DNA of 64,000 nucleotides from Stenotrophomonas tumulicola (GTDB taxonomy: Bacteria > Pseudomonadota > Gammaproteobacteria > Xanthomonadales > Xanthomonadaceae). Shown here piece after piece: positions 19,866-30,590 of this stretch; positions within the stretch are counted from its first letter, which is position 1; the number at the start of each line of letters is the position of its first letter. Below the pieces are notes generated by a model that saw nothing but the letters and a program-made list of their open reading frames with translations, did no database searches and was not told the origin of the DNA. Made by a program: the position numbers and the translations under genes. The DNA lies in NCBI RefSeq assembly GCF_014117215.1, contig NZ_JACGXS010000014.1, forward strand, positions 1 to 64,000, written 5' to 3'.

Positions 19866-21728
19866 TCAGCCGCTGGAAGGGGTGAAAGGCAGTTCCCCCT
19901 GCACCGGCTGTGCGCCCAGCCGCCAGGCCAGCCCGGACAATCGGCTGGCGTGGCGCTGCAATGCCAGCCCCAGGACCTCGGCACTGCCGGCCACGTGCAG
20001 CCGCTGCCGTGCGCGGGTCAGCCCGGTGTAGACCAGTTCCCGCGACAACACGCGCGTGTCGTGCCGCGGGAGCTGCAACCAGACTTCGTCGAACTCCGAA
20101 CCCTGCGCCCTGTGCACGGTCATCGCGAACGCACTCTCATGGGCGGGCAGCGCGGCGGGATGGAACGCCCGCGGCTGCGTCGGCACATCGCCCGGGAACC
20201 AGGCTGCGGTTGCTCCGCTTCCATCACGCAGGCAGATGCCGATGTCTCCGTTGAACAGCCGGTGGCGGTAGCTGTTTTCGGTGACCAGCAGCAGCCGGCC
20301 ATGGAAGTAACCGGGATTGGCACCGGCCAGCAGGGCTTCGATGCGGCTGTTGAGGCCGCGCGCACCCTGCGCTCCTTCGCGCAATGCAGTCAATATCCGC
20401 AGCCGCCCGGCCTGCGCCAGTGCCTGGGCAGGATCGGCAGCGTCACCCAGGGCGCGCCATCGTGCCAGCAGGTGCTCCCGCTGTTCCTGCAGCGGATCCA
20501 GCAACCCTTCGTGGAAACTGACACCGGCCAGCTCGCCCTGCCGCAGCAGGGCCATGGCGGCAGCGCCGTCCCCATTGCGGACCGCCGTTGCCAGTGGTGC
20601 CAGGTCCAGCGCCTGGCCTTGCCGGTAGCCGCGCTGCAGCTGCACGCGACGGCCGGCGAAAGCGGTGGGCGGCGCATCCGGGCGCAGCGTCGCCGGGGCA
20701 AGCAACGACTGCAGCGCGCGCGCATCGTCGCTGCGCGTGCCTTCACCATCGCCGCTGGCGCGCAGGATCGCGCTGAGCACGTCGCCGGCCTCCACGGAGG
20801 GCAGCTGGTCCGGGTCACCGAGCAGGATCAGGCGCGTTCCACTGGCCGTCGCCTCCACCAGCTTGGCCATCATCGGCAGGTCGATCATTGATGCCTCGTC
20901 GACCACCACGACATCGAACGGCAACGGGTTGTCGGCATGGTGGCGGAAGCGCGGCGAGTCCGGGATCACGCCCAGCAACCGGTGCAGGGTCGTGCCACTG
21001 CCAGGCAACGCCTCGCACAATGCAGGATCGACCCCGTCGGCCTGCAGGCGCTGCGTGGCCAGGCGCAGGCTTTCGGCCATGCGTTCGGCGGCGCGGCCGG
21101 TGGGTGCGGCCAAGGCAACACGTGGCGCCGGCCGGCCCGCCTGCATGGCCTGGGCCACCAGCAACAGCAGCAGGCGCGCGATGGTCGTGGTCTTGCCGGT
21201 ACCCGGGCCACCGGTCACCAGCGAGAGGGGATGGCGCAACGTCACCGCCGCCGCACGCGCCTGGTGGTCAACGCCGCCTGCGGCGTCGGGGAACAACTGC
21301 GCGAACAGCGACGCAAGCGACTCCAGCGCCATCGACGGCAAGGCGAACCGGCCGATCCGCTGCAGGCCTTCCGCCAGCTGGCGCTCATATTCGCGGTAAC
21401 GGCGCAGGTACAGCAGCCCGTTTTCCAGCACCAGGGGGGCATCGGCGCTGGCAACGCCAGGCTGCTCCGGCAGCGCGACCCACTCTGATTCACGCAGTTG
21501 CTCCAGCCACTGCGTTGGGCTGGGCCAATCAAACCCGCCCTCCACCAGCCGCTGCGGCTGCGCCGGATCAAACCCGGCGTGGCCCTGCGACACCGCCAGT
21601 GATGCAAGCGCCGCCGCCACCAGCACCGACGGCGCGGTCTCCGGCCGCAGCCGTCCCAGGCTGATCGCCAGTGCATGGTCCAGCGTGCGCAGTTGGCCGG
21701 TGTTCCTCAGCTCGGACAACAGGGTCAT
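19866..21728 (-). CDS. recD: Exodeoxyribonuclease V subunit alpha
   Basis: The 620-residue 5'-3' helicase subunit of RecBCD has Walker A GGPGTGKTT (173-181), motif II VVVDEASMIDLPMM, motif III LGDPDQLPSVEAGD and the C-terminal AMTVHRAQGSEFDEV helicase motif. Its ATG overlaps the recB stop by four bases. RecBCD resects double-strand breaks and loads RecA at Chi sites. Confidence 0.96.
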   Translation of the reverse strand: MTLLSELRNTGQLRTLDHALAISLGRLRPETAPSVLVAAALASLAVSQGHAGFDPAQPQRLVEGGFDWPSPTQWLEQLRESEWVALPEQPGVASADAPLVLENGLLYLRRYREYERQLAEGLQRIGRFALPSMALESLASLFAQLFPDAAGGVDHQARAAAVTLRHPLSLVTGGPGTGKTTTIARLLLLLVAQAMQAGRPAPRVALAAPTGRAAERMAESLRLATQRLQADGVDPALCEALPGSGTTLHRLLGVIPDSPRFRHHADNPLPFDVVVVDEASMIDLPMMAKLVEATASGTRLILLGDPDQLPSVEAGDVLSAILRASGDGEGTRSDDARALQSLLAPATLRPDAPPTAFAGRRVQLQRGYRQGQALDLAPLATAVRNGDGAAAMALLRQGELAGVSFHEGLLDPLQEQREHLLARWRALGDAADPAQALAQAGRLRILTALREGAQGARGLNSRIEALLAGANPGYFHGRLLLVTENSYRHRLFNGDIGICLRDGSGATAAWFPGDVPTQPRAFHPAALPAHESAFAMTVHRAQGSEFDEVWLQLPRHDTRVLSRELVYTGLTRARQRLHVAGSAEVLGLALQRHASRLSGLAWRLGAQPVQGELPFTPSSG

Positions 21729-24700
21729 GGCTGGCCTCCCAGCACGCGGGCGACCAGCGCGGCCTGTGCCGTTTCACCGCCGGCAAAGAGGGTATCCAGC
21801 GCATCCACCAGTTCCCCATCGAAGCGCGCGGCATACAGGCCCTCGCCTTCGATCCCCAGCCCGCGACAGAACAGGTAGCGGATGCCGCCCATGTCACGCG
21901 CGTAGTCGTACCGGCTGCCCAGGCGGAAGCGCAGCCACCGGTGCAGGGCCACCGTGTAGATCAACGCCTGCAGGTCGTATTCGCTGTGGTGCATCGCCGT
22001 GCGCAACAGGTCCGGCGCGTAGCCGGGCAGGCGGTTGGATTTGTAGTCCAGCACATACCAGCGTCCATCGCGCACGTAGGTCAGGTCGATCTTGCCGGTC
22101 ATCAGGCCTTCCAGCTGGCGGCGCAGGCCGAAGCCGCGCCGCGCCGGCACGATGTCGAAGCGGTGCAGCAACCGCAGCAACGCCGGCACCGCGGTCGGCT
22201 GCATGGCGAAGTGGAATTCGATTTCCGCGCGACGCTCGCCCGGCGGCAGGCTGTGCAGCGCGCCGCCTTCCGGCAACGCGACCGTCAGCGTGTGGCCGAC
22301 CAGCGGCACCAACACCGCCACGCCATCGTCCAGGTCCGCATCGGCGTAACCCTCGTCGCGCAGCGCCTTGCGCAGCACCTGCGCCTGGCCTGGCGGTGCC
22401 TGCTGGCCTTCCTGCCAGCCACCCCAGGCGGCGAAATCGGTGTTCTCCAAGGCATCGTGCAGCACGTTGCCGAAGCGGCTGCCCATGAAACGCGGATCCA
22501 CCGGCATGCTGTCCGGCTCGGCACCGGCTGGCAGTGCCGGTTCCAGCGGCAGCTCCGCGCCCGCCGGTTCGTCGGCCGCCGGGGCCGGCACTTCCGTCGC
22601 CGCCGCATCGATGTCGTTGCCGGCATCGGCATTGGCCAACTGGGTAAAACTGTAGACCCACCAGTCATGCGGCACGCGCCGTTCGATCGCCCGGACCGGC
22701 GGCAGCGCCCCCTCGATCTCGATCGCCAGCTGCGGCGGCCGCGGCGCCGGCGCCGCGTCATCGATGGCGATGTCCGCGTGCGCGGCCAGCGCCTGCAGGT
22801 CGCCCAGCATCGGCGCCAGCCGTGTCCTGGCCAGCCCGGCCATGTCGCCTGCCGCGATCCAGAGGGCGTGCTCGGCGCGGGTCAGCCCGACGTACAGCAG
22901 TCGCGCATCCTCGGCGCGCTGCTCCTGGTCGCGCAGCGCAGTGGCAGCGTCCCAGGCGGCATCCTTGTCCAGTTTCCAGTGCAGCTCACGGCGTGCGTTG
23001 GCGTGCACCGTGCAGTGGCTGGCGGTGTTCGGCGCGCCACCGTCGACACCGACGAACGGCAGGTAGACCAGCGGGTATTCCAGCCCCTTGCTCTTGTGCA
23101 GGGTGATGATCTGCACGCGGCGTGCGTCCGACTCCAGCCGCAGCAGCTGCTGTTCGTCGTCCTGGTCGGCGTGGACCATCTGTCCCTGCAGCCAGTCCAG
23201 CAGGCCGTGCATGCCCAGCGCCTGCGCGGAAGCCTCCTGCAGCAGCTCCCCCAGCTGCAGGTAATTGGTCAACCGCCGTTCGCCGTCGACCAGCGCCAGC
23301 AGCCGCTCGGCCTCGCCGGCACAGGCATCGGCGATGACGGCGAATGGCCCGCCACGGTTCCAGCGTTCGCGCCACTGCAGCAGTTGCGCCTGGTAGCCAC
23401 GCTGCACGTCGCCGTCGCGCTCCATGCCGGCGATCGCTGCCGCGTCCTGGCCCAGCAGCACGGTGGCCAGCGCGGCGCGCAGGCGCCCTTCATCGGCCGG
23501 TTGCAGCAGGGCCAGCAGCAACGCACGCAGGTCCTGCGCTTCGGAGGTGGCAAACAGGCTCTGCTTGCCGGCGGCCACCGCCGGGATGCCCACGGCGGCC
23601 AATCCCCGCTGTACCAGCGTGGCTTCACGATGCGAACGCACCAGCACCGCGATATCACCGGGCTGCACAGCGCGGCCACGCAGCTGCGCGCGCCCCGCAC
23701 GGGCATCCAGCAGCACCTGGTGGATATCGGCCACGCACGCCGCGCAGGCCAGCTCCCGCGACGGGTCGGCATTGAAGGGGCGTCCGGCCTCGTTGCGCAG
23801 CACGCGCACGGTCAGGCCCGGCGCCGGCGTGCCATCGCGCAGGAAATCGTCATCGCGGCGCACGTTGCCAGCGGCCACCGGCTCGAACTGGATGTCGTCG
23901 TCGAGGAAAGCCGTGGGACCTGCATTCCCGTACAGGGCCTGCAGGGCACGCAGCACGGCGGGACGCGAGCGGAAATTGCGGTCCAGCGCCGGCGCCACGT
24001 CGGCTTCGCGCTTGGCCTCCAAGTAGGTGTGGATGTCACCGCCACGGAAGCCGTAGATCGCCTGCTTGGGATCGCCGATCAGGAAAAGCGCCGGCTCCAG
24101 CCCGGCCTCGCGCGTTTCCTGGCTGTCGCCGAACACGCGGTGGAAGATGCCCCATTGGCGGTCATCGGTATCCTGGAATTCGTCCACCAGGGCGATGCGG
24201 TACTGCGCACGCAGCTGCCGTACCAGCGCCCCCCCGTGCGGGCCGGACACGGCATCGGCCACCCCGTCGATCAGGTCGTCGTAGGTCTGCACCCGGCGCG
24301 CGCGTTTGAGCGCATCCAACCGCTGCCGCGCCTGCCCGCGCAGCGCGTGCAGGAAGTTGATGGCCTGCGTGCGCAGCCAGTCGGCACGCGCCTGCCGCGC
24401 CTGCAGGTAATCCTGCAACAGCGCCTGCAACGGCGAAGCCGGCGTGCGCCCGGCATGCGCCTTGTTGGTCCTGGCAACCAGCACGTCGGGAAGCAGCGCA
24501 GGCAGCCGTTCGCTGTCCAGCACCGTGGCCGGGGCATCGTGCAGTGCCCAGTCACGCAGTTGCGTGCACAGCGGCTGCAGCCAGCCCAGCTTGTAGGACG
24601 CGCCATTGAGCCACTTCTCATCCACCGCGACACACAGCGCCTCGAAGAATGCATCGCCGTGGTCGCGGATGCCCTGCGCCAGTGCTTCGGTTGCTGCCTG

Positions 24701-25372
24701 CAGCTGCGCCGTGGGATCCGGCCCGACGGCCGCAACGGGCGGCAGCAACGGCAATGGTTTCAACAGCGTGGAAAGATCCCCCGCGAGGTTTTCCGGCGAT
24801 TTCCACAGCCGGGCCAGCGCATCGATCGCCGTTGCATCGCTGGCATGAACGCGCCACAGGTCGGCGGCCAGTTCTTCCAGCAGGGCGCGGTCACTGGCCA
24901 GCAGCTCCGGCGCATCGAAGGTATGGCCGCTCTCCAGCGCATGTTCGCGCAGCACACGGCTGCAGAAACCGTGGATGGTGAAAATCGAGGCGAGGTCGAT
25001 CTCATCGGCCGCCACCTGCAGGCGACGCTGCAGCGCGCTGGCGCTCTCGATGCCGGTCCCGAGGTGCCGCTGCAGCACCCAGCGGGTCAGGATGACGTCG
25101 GGCGTGTCGTCATCGCAGGGGGCGCGATCCACCAGCTGCGCGGCCAGGGCCAGGCGCTCGCGGATGCGCTTGCGCAGCTCCTGGGTGGCGGCGTCGGTGA
25201 AGGTCACTGCCAGGACCTGGCCGATGCGCAGGCCCTGTTCCACCACCAGGCGGGTGAACAACGTGGCCAGGGTGAAGGTCTTGCCGGTGCCGGCGCTGGC
25301 TTCGATCAGGCGCACGCCATGCAGCGGCAGCGTCAGGTAGGGATCGGCCATCTGGATCCGGTGGTCGTTCAT
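21725..25372 (-). CDS. recB: Exodeoxyribonuclease V subunit beta
   Basis: This 1215-residue protein is the 3'-5' UvrD-like helicase plus nuclease subunit. Walker A EASAGTGKTFT lies at about 24-34, motif II ALVDEFQDTDDRQW near 380 and the ITLHKSKGLEYPLVYLP motif near 750. The RecB-type nuclease core IDLTYVRDGRWYVLDYKSN is at about 1095-1113, with catalytic Asp and Lys present. The ATG overlaps the recC stop by four bases. Confidence 0.96.
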   Translation of the reverse strand: MNDHRIQMADPYLTLPLHGVRLIEASAGTGKTFTLATLFTRLVVEQGLRIGQVLAVTFTDAATQELRKRIRERLALAAQLVDRAPCDDDTPDVILTRWVLQRHLGTGIESASALQRRLQVAADEIDLASIFTIHGFCSRVLREHALESGHTFDAPELLASDRALLEELAADLWRVHASDATAIDALARLWKSPENLAGDLSTLLKPLPLLPPVAAVGPDPTAQLQAATEALAQGIRDHGDAFFEALCVAVDEKWLNGASYKLGWLQPLCTQLRDWALHDAPATVLDSERLPALLPDVLVARTNKAHAGRTPASPLQALLQDYLQARQARADWLRTQAINFLHALRGQARQRLDALKRARRVQTYDDLIDGVADAVSGPHGGALVRQLRAQYRIALVDEFQDTDDRQWGIFHRVFGDSQETREAGLEPALFLIGDPKQAIYGFRGGDIHTYLEAKREADVAPALDRNFRSRPAVLRALQALYGNAGPTAFLDDDIQFEPVAAGNVRRDDDFLRDGTPAPGLTVRVLRNEAGRPFNADPSRELACAACVADIHQVLLDARAGRAQLRGRAVQPGDIAVLVRSHREATLVQRGLAAVGIPAVAAGKQSLFATSEAQDLRALLLALLQPADEGRLRAALATVLLGQDAAAIAGMERDGDVQRGYQAQLLQWRERWNRGGPFAVIADACAGEAERLLALVDGERRLTNYLQLGELLQEASAQALGMHGLLDWLQGQMVHADQDDEQQLLRLESDARRVQIITLHKSKGLEYPLVYLPFVGVDGGAPNTASHCTVHANARRELHWKLDKDAAWDAATALRDQEQRAEDARLLYVGLTRAEHALWIAAGDMAGLARTRLAPMLGDLQALAAHADIAIDDAAPAPRPPQLAIEIEGALPPVRAIERRVPHDWWVYSFTQLANADAGNDIDAAATEVPAPAADEPAGAELPLEPALPAGAEPDSMPVDPRFMGSRFGNVLHDALENTDFAAWGGWQEGQQAPPGQAQVLRKALRDEGYADADLDDGVAVLVPLVGHTLTVALPEGGALHSLPPGERRAEIEFHFAMQPTAVPALLRLLHRFDIVPARRGFGLRRQLEGLMTGKIDLTYVRDGRWYVLDYKSNRLPGYAPDLLRTAMHHSEYDLQALIYTVALHRWLRFRLGSRYDYARDMGGIRYLFCRGLGIEGEGLYAARFDGELVDALDTLFAGGETAQAALVARVLGGQP

Positions 25373-28300
25373 GCCCTGCCCTCGACCGGATCGTGCGGTA
25401 GCCCCCGCCCCTCGCGCACCGCGCCGAACACCACGCGGCTGGTATGCAGCAGATCGGCGAAGCTGGCCTCGTCGGTAAAGGGATCATGGCCACGCAGCGC
25501 AAGCTGGATGGCTTCGCCATGCGCCTCGCCCCAGCTGCGGTCAGAACCATGCCAGCGCTTGGCACCTTCGCTGAACTGCTTTTCCGCACTGGCGGTGTAG
25601 AGCGTCCAACCCGTGTACGGACCGAAGCGCAGCGGTTCACGCAGGCCCCGCGCGCGCAGTTGCAGCAGCGCGCGCAGCGCGTCGATGGCCTGCGCGGCGG
25701 GCAATGCCGGCAGCACGTGCGGCCCCACGCCCCGTTCGCCTTCGTCGTGGAACTGCACCAGCGGCAAGGGGTCGCCGGCGGCGTTGGCCAGCAGCCAGTC
25801 CAGGCCGTGGCGGATCGCTGCGTTGCCGTTGAGGCTGCCGCTGCGCAGGCGCACCAGCCCCGTCGGATGCCGGTCGCCCACGCGTCCGTGCAGGCGCACG
25901 CCGTCGATGACCACCTCATAGCGCCGGCTCTGCAGCGGCACATCATCCAGCCACTCGCGTAGCGCCATGGCGTACGGCCGGGCGTGCGCCTGCAGCGCTT
26001 CGAAGCCGCGTTCGCCCAGCGCGCCGGATGGCAGCAGCGCGCGTGCACGCAGCCGCGGGTACAGCGGCGCGTCATCATCGGCCAGCGTGGCCTGCACCAC
26101 CGCCAGCTGCACGCTGCGTGCTTCCGGACTGCGTTCGGATAGCACCAGTGGCTCCACGTCATCGGTTTCCTCCATCTCACCCGGCAGGCGCAGGCCGAGT
26201 GAAAGCGCGAGGAACTGTCCGGCAGGATCGACCAGGAAGCGCCGCAGCTCATCCAGTGACAGGCTGTCGGCGGCCTCCACGGTCGGCGGCACGGGCAGCG
26301 CACCGTGGATCCACGCGGGAAGCTGGCCACGGGCACCGCCGCTGCTGGCGGCGGCCGGGTGCCATTGCCGCCGGTAACTGAAGCGCCGTGGATCGCCGCC
26401 GCCGAAGGCGGCTGGCGAGAAGGGCTGCAGCGCATGCCGGACGACGAACTGCCTGGCCGCTGCATGCGGATCGGCGTGGTACTGCAGGGCGGCATCGATG
26501 AGTTCGCTGACCAGCACCGACGGCTCGCGCGTACTGCCATCGCGCGGGTCCGCGCCGAGGTAACTCAGGTAGAACGCATCCTGCGCGGCGGCAAACAGCT
26601 GCAGGAACAGGAAACGATCGTCTTCGCGCAGCGAGCGGTCGCCATGGCGGCGGCGCGGTGAGTCCAGTTCAGCGGTGAGCTGGTTGAGGCCGGCGGCAGG
26701 ATCGCGGCGCGGGAAGTCGCCATCGTTCAGGCCCAGCACGCAGATCACGCGGAACGGCAGCAAGCGCATCGGCACCATGCGGCCGAAGCTGATGCCGCCG
26801 GTGAGCAGGGGCGCACGTGTATCGGCCTCGGCCAGCGCGGTGGCGAAGTGCGAACGGACCACGTCCGCCGGCACGCCGCCGTCGAAGCCTGCTTTTTCGG
26901 CATCCTCGGCGAACTGGTTGACCAGGCGGCGCAGACGTTCCAGCGCACGCTGGCTGTTGGGCGAGGTCGGCGGCGTCGGCAACAGGGCATCCAGCAGGCC
27001 CAGCAGGCGCTGCCGCCACTGCGCCGGTGCAAGCGTTTCGCCCAGCCGTTGCTGGTATACCGCCAGCACCCGCAACAGGCGCAGCAACCGGTCCAGCGCA
27101 TCCAGCGCACTGCCTTCCAGCTCTGGCCACGGGGCCACCCCGGCGATGTCGGCATCGCTGCCGCTGGCATGGCCCAGCAGCAGCCGGTCCAGCGCGAACT
27201 GCCAGGTAAAGGCGTCGTCGGCCGGTGCCAGGTGCTGTCGCCGGTGATCGGCGTTCAGCCCCCAGCGCACGCCTGCTGCCTGCAACCAGTCGTGCAGGCG
27301 ATCAAAGGCGGCTGCGTCCAGTCCGGCCGCTTCGGCCAGCGGTGCGCTGGCCAGCAGGTCCAGCACTTCGTTCAGGCCGAAGCGTGATATCGGCAGGCCC
27401 AGCAGATGGACGAACACGTCGGCCAACGGTTCGCCCGCCAGCGGGCTGGTGTCGGCCAGGGCGTACGGAATATGGTCATCGCCGCCACTGCGGCCGCCGA
27501 ACACCGCTTCCAGGTAGGGCACGTAGGGATCGATGTCCGGCGCCAGCACCGCGATATCGCGGGCCTGCAGCGGCGGATCGAAGCGCGGGTCCTGCAGCAG
27601 GCTGCGCAGTTGGTCGTGCAGTACCTGCAGTTCGCGCAGGCGGGTATGGCAGGCGTGCACCTGCAGGCTGGGGTCATCCAGCCGCAACGTGGGGAGCAGC
27701 GTGCCCGATGGCGTGCCACGGCGATGGAAAAGATCGCGCTGCAGGCGATGCAGCAGGCTGTCCGACAACCCCCCGTCATCCAGGGTCGGCCCCGCGCCCT
27801 CTTCGGGATCGACATAGGCGGCGATTTCGCCGGCCGGATGCACCACTTCATAGCTGCCGAGCACGGCCATGAAATCGCGCCCGGCGGCACCCCAGGCTTC
27901 CAGCAGGCGGTTTTCCCCGGCAGCTTCACCGAACGGATCCGGCGCGCCACTGCGCAGGCGCTCGGCCAGGGTCTGCAGGTCGCCCCAGTACGACTGCACC
28001 GGCGTGGGCAGGTAGAAATGCAGCTCTCCCACGCGCGCCTGGGTGGCCATGACCCGCAGCACGTCCGGGGAGATGTTCAGGGTGGCGAACGCCGACAGCC
28101 GCGACGGCAAGCCGTGCGGGAGCGGCTTGCCAGCCCCTTCGAACCGGTCCAGGTAGGCCTGGATGCGGCGTGCGCGATAGCTCCGGCCCTGCACGAGGGC
28201 CCGCCATAGGATGGCCTGGGGATCCTGCGGATCGGCACCCGCCTCCCAGCGCAGCAGCCAGTCGCGGCGCCAGGCCTGGTACTTCTCGAACACGCTGGCC

Positions 28301-28710
28301 AGTTCGCCGGCCAATGCCCATGGCTTGATCGGATCGCTGCCGGAAAGATAGGACTGCAGCGCGCGCATTGGCGCCTGCGCCATCAACTGCGCATCGCCCA
28401 GGGCGGCATACAAGCGCCAACGCAGCGCGGCTGCATCCAGATCGTCGTCCTCGCCGGGCACGTTCGCATTCAGTGCCCGGGCCACGAATTCGCCCGGGGT
28501 CAGGAACTCGAGGTTCGCCGCCACCCCGTATTCGGCAGCCAGCGTGGACTGCAACCAGCGCCGCATGGCCACCTGCGGTATCAGCACGGTCTCCGGGGCC
28601 AACAACGGTTGCCCGGCCATCGGTACGCGCACATGCCGTGCCAGCAGCGTGGCCAGCAGGTCCAGTGAATTGGAATGGTAGAGGCGGAAGTCGCCGGCCG
28701 GGTCATTCAT
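25369..28710 (-). CDS. recC: Exodeoxyribonuclease V subunit gamma
   Basis: The 1113-residue Chi-recognition subunit opens with FRLYHSNSLDLLATLLA, the usual RecC start, and contains GRMVPMRLLPFRVICVLGLN in the middle and the FLQLFAAAQDAFYLSYLG segment. Gene order recC-recB-recD is typical, although E. coli has ptrA inserted before recB. The ATG at 28710 was chosen because upstream in-frame residues are Cys/His-rich and do not look coding. The 233-bp gap to mlaF should hold both divergent promoters; I could not define them. Confidence 0.95.
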   Translation of the reverse strand: MNDPAGDFRLYHSNSLDLLATLLARHVRVPMAGQPLLAPETVLIPQVAMRRWLQSTLAAEYGVAANLEFLTPGEFVARALNANVPGEDDDLDAAALRWRLYAALGDAQLMAQAPMRALQSYLSGSDPIKPWALAGELASVFEKYQAWRRDWLLRWEAGADPQDPQAILWRALVQGRSYRARRIQAYLDRFEGAGKPLPHGLPSRLSAFATLNISPDVLRVMATQARVGELHFYLPTPVQSYWGDLQTLAERLRSGAPDPFGEAAGENRLLEAWGAAGRDFMAVLGSYEVVHPAGEIAAYVDPEEGAGPTLDDGGLSDSLLHRLQRDLFHRRGTPSGTLLPTLRLDDPSLQVHACHTRLRELQVLHDQLRSLLQDPRFDPPLQARDIAVLAPDIDPYVPYLEAVFGGRSGGDDHIPYALADTSPLAGEPLADVFVHLLGLPISRFGLNEVLDLLASAPLAEAAGLDAAAFDRLHDWLQAAGVRWGLNADHRRQHLAPADDAFTWQFALDRLLLGHASGSDADIAGVAPWPELEGSALDALDRLLRLLRVLAVYQQRLGETLAPAQWRQRLLGLLDALLPTPPTSPNSQRALERLRRLVNQFAEDAEKAGFDGGVPADVVRSHFATALAEADTRAPLLTGGISFGRMVPMRLLPFRVICVLGLNDGDFPRRDPAAGLNQLTAELDSPRRRHGDRSLREDDRFLFLQLFAAAQDAFYLSYLGADPRDGSTREPSVLVSELIDAALQYHADPHAAARQFVVRHALQPFSPAAFGGGDPRRFSYRRQWHPAAASSGGARGQLPAWIHGALPVPPTVEAADSLSLDELRRFLVDPAGQFLALSLGLRLPGEMEETDDVEPLVLSERSPEARSVQLAVVQATLADDDAPLYPRLRARALLPSGALGERGFEALQAHARPYAMALREWLDDVPLQSRRYEVVIDGVRLHGRVGDRHPTGLVRLRSGSLNGNAAIRHGLDWLLANAAGDPLPLVQFHDEGERGVGPHVLPALPAAQAIDALRALLQLRARGLREPLRFGPYTGWTLYTASAEKQFSEGAKRWHGSDRSWGEAHGEAIQLALRGHDPFTDEASFADLLHTSRVVFGAVREGRGLPHDPVEGRA

Positions 28711-28943
28711 CCCGCACAGTGTGCCGCAGCAATGCGGGAAATGAATGCCCGACGTCCGGCACAGCGTCCGGCGGTGACGCAACCGCCATGGACGCGGCCT
28801 TGCGCGCCGTCATCCCGCGGCCGCAGTGCATTGTCCCGCCGGGCCCGCGGGCAGGCGGGGCCGGCCCATGCGACAATAGTGGACGGGTCAGTACGCTTAT
28901 GTTCAGCGGCAGGTCCCGATTCTTCAATGTCGGAAAATCGTTA

Positions 28944-29741
28944 ATGGTGCCCATGCAGGCTTCAGCGACCCCTTTGGTGCAGTTGTCCAACGTCCGCATT
29001 GATCGCGGCGGGCGGACCATCCTGCGCGACGTATCGCTGCAGGTTCCCCAAGGCAGCATCACCGCCGTGCTGGGTCCTTCGGGAAGCGGCAAATCGACCC
29101 TGCTGGCGGCACTGACCGGCGAGCTGCGCCCTGTACAGGGCCAGGTGACGCTGTTCGGCAAGCCGATCCCCACCGGCAACCGCGACCTGCTGGAAATGCG
29201 CAAGGGCGTGGGCGTGCTGTTGCAGGGCAATGGCCTGCTTACCGACCTGACGGTGGCGGAGAACGTCGCCCTGCCGCTGCGCACGCATACCAGGCTGCCC
29301 GCTGCCGTCCGCAAACGCCTGGTGCAGATGAAGCTGCACGCGGTGGGCCTGCTGGCCGCCGGCGATGCCTGGCCACGCGAGCTTTCCGGCGGCATGGCCC
29401 GGCGCGTGGCGCTGGCGCGCGCGCTGGCGCTGGATCCGCCCCTGATGATCTACGATGAGCCGCTGACCGGGCTGGACCCGATCGCCTCCGGGGTGATCAT
29501 GAGCCTGATCCAGCGCCTCAACCACAGCCTGGGCCTGACCAGCATCATCGTCAGCCATCATGTGCACGAGACCCTGCCGATCTGCGACCAGGTCATCGCC
29601 ATCGCCAATGGCGGGGTGGTGTTCCAGGGCAGCCCCGCCGCGCTGGAATCCAGCCAGGACCCGCTGCTGCGCCAGTTCCTGCATGGACAGCCGGATGGTC
29701 CGATTCCGTTCGACGCCGAACCGCGTGCGAGGGTTGCCTGA
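28944..29741 (+). CDS. mlaF: Phospholipid ABC transporter ATP-binding protein MlaF
   Basis: The 265-residue ATPase has Walker A GPSGSGKST (44-52), the signature LSGGMARRVALARAL and Walker B LMIYDEPLTGLDP. It drives the inner-membrane MlaFEDB complex that moves phospholipids between the membranes to keep outer-membrane asymmetry. ATG 28944 has GGAAAA eight bases upstream; ATG 28953 is an alternative. It is the first of six overlapping or tightly spaced mla genes. Confidence 0.93.
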   Translation: MVPMQASATPLVQLSNVRIDRGGRTILRDVSLQVPQGSITAVLGPSGSGKSTLLAALTGELRPVQGQVTLFGKPIPTGNRDLLEMRKGVGVLLQGNGLLTDLTVAENVALPLRTHTRLPAAVRKRLVQMKLHAVGLLAAGDAWPRELSGGMARRVALARALALDPPLMIYDEPLTGLDPIASGVIMSLIQRLNHSLGLTSIIVSHHVHETLPICDQVIAIANGGVVFQGSPAALESSQDPLLRQFLHGQPDGPIPFDAEPRARVA

Positions 29742-30490
29742 TGCCGTTCATTGAAGCGACCCGCTCACTGGGCCGTGCCGGGCTGTTCTCGCTGACAGTG
29801 CTGCGCGGCTCGCTGCCCACCGCTGATTTCCTGGCCGAACTGACCCGCGAAATCTACAAGATCGGTGCGCGTTCCTTGCCGATCATCGCCGTCGGCGGTG
29901 CCTTCGTCGGCCTGGTGCTGACCCTGCAGGGCTATCGCACGCTGACCACCTTCGGTGCCGCCGATGCGTTGTCCACCCTGCTCGGCCTGTCGCTGTACCG
30001 CGAGCTGGCGCCTGTGCTGACCGCGCTGCTGTTCATCGGTCGCGCTGGCAGCTCCATTGCCGCCGAGCTGGGCCTGATGCGCGCCACCGACCAGATCAAG
30101 GCACTGGAACTGATGGCCATCGACCCGGTCGCCAAGGCCGTTGCCCCCCGCTTCTGGGCCGCCGTGCTGACCGTGCCGCTGCTGACCGGCGTGTTCTGCT
30201 CGCTGGCCATCAGCGCCAGTTATTTCGAGGCGGTGCACGTGCTGGGCCTGGACAACGGGGTGTTCTGGTCCGCGCTGCGCAACAGCGTGGATTTCTGGGA
30301 CGACTTCGGCGTGGCGATGCTGAAGTCGGCGATCTTCGGCGGTACCGCCGCGCTGGTCGCGTCCTACGTGGGTTTCCATGCCGAGCCGACCATCGAAGGT
30401 ACGTCGGTTGCCACCACCCGCGCGGTGGTCAATGCCTCGCTGCTGGTGTTGATGTTCAATTTCGTACTGTCGGCAATGATGTTCCAGTAA
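29741..30490 (+). CDS. mlaE: Lipid asymmetry ABC transporter permease MlaE
   Basis: The 249-residue integral membrane protein of the MlaE/DUF140 family shows VGGAFVGLVLTLQGYRTL, the ELAPVLTALLFIGRAGSSIAAELG motif and about five helices. Its start overlaps the mlaF stop by one base (TGATG). Confidence 0.95.
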   Translation: MPFIEATRSLGRAGLFSLTVLRGSLPTADFLAELTREIYKIGARSLPIIAVGGAFVGLVLTLQGYRTLTTFGAADALSTLLGLSLYRELAPVLTALLFIGRAGSSIAAELGLMRATDQIKALELMAIDPVAKAVAPRFWAAVLTVPLLTGVFCSLAISASYFEAVHVLGLDNGVFWSALRNSVDFWDDFGVAMLKSAIFGGTAALVASYVGFHAEPTIEGTSVATTRAVVNASLLVLMFNFVLSAMMFQ

Positions 30491-30590
30491 CTGCGTGATT
30501 TACTGCTTCCTGCGCTTTGCAGCGCGGAAGCGACCTGAAAACCCCGCTTCGGAACCATCCGGGGCACCTGTCAAAAATGGTGAGATGAAC

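Noticed and set aside
21671..25600. 1309-codon plus-strand open frame
   Set aside because: Antisense to recB and flanks; composition is Arg/Gln/His-rich as in GC-driven shadow frames.
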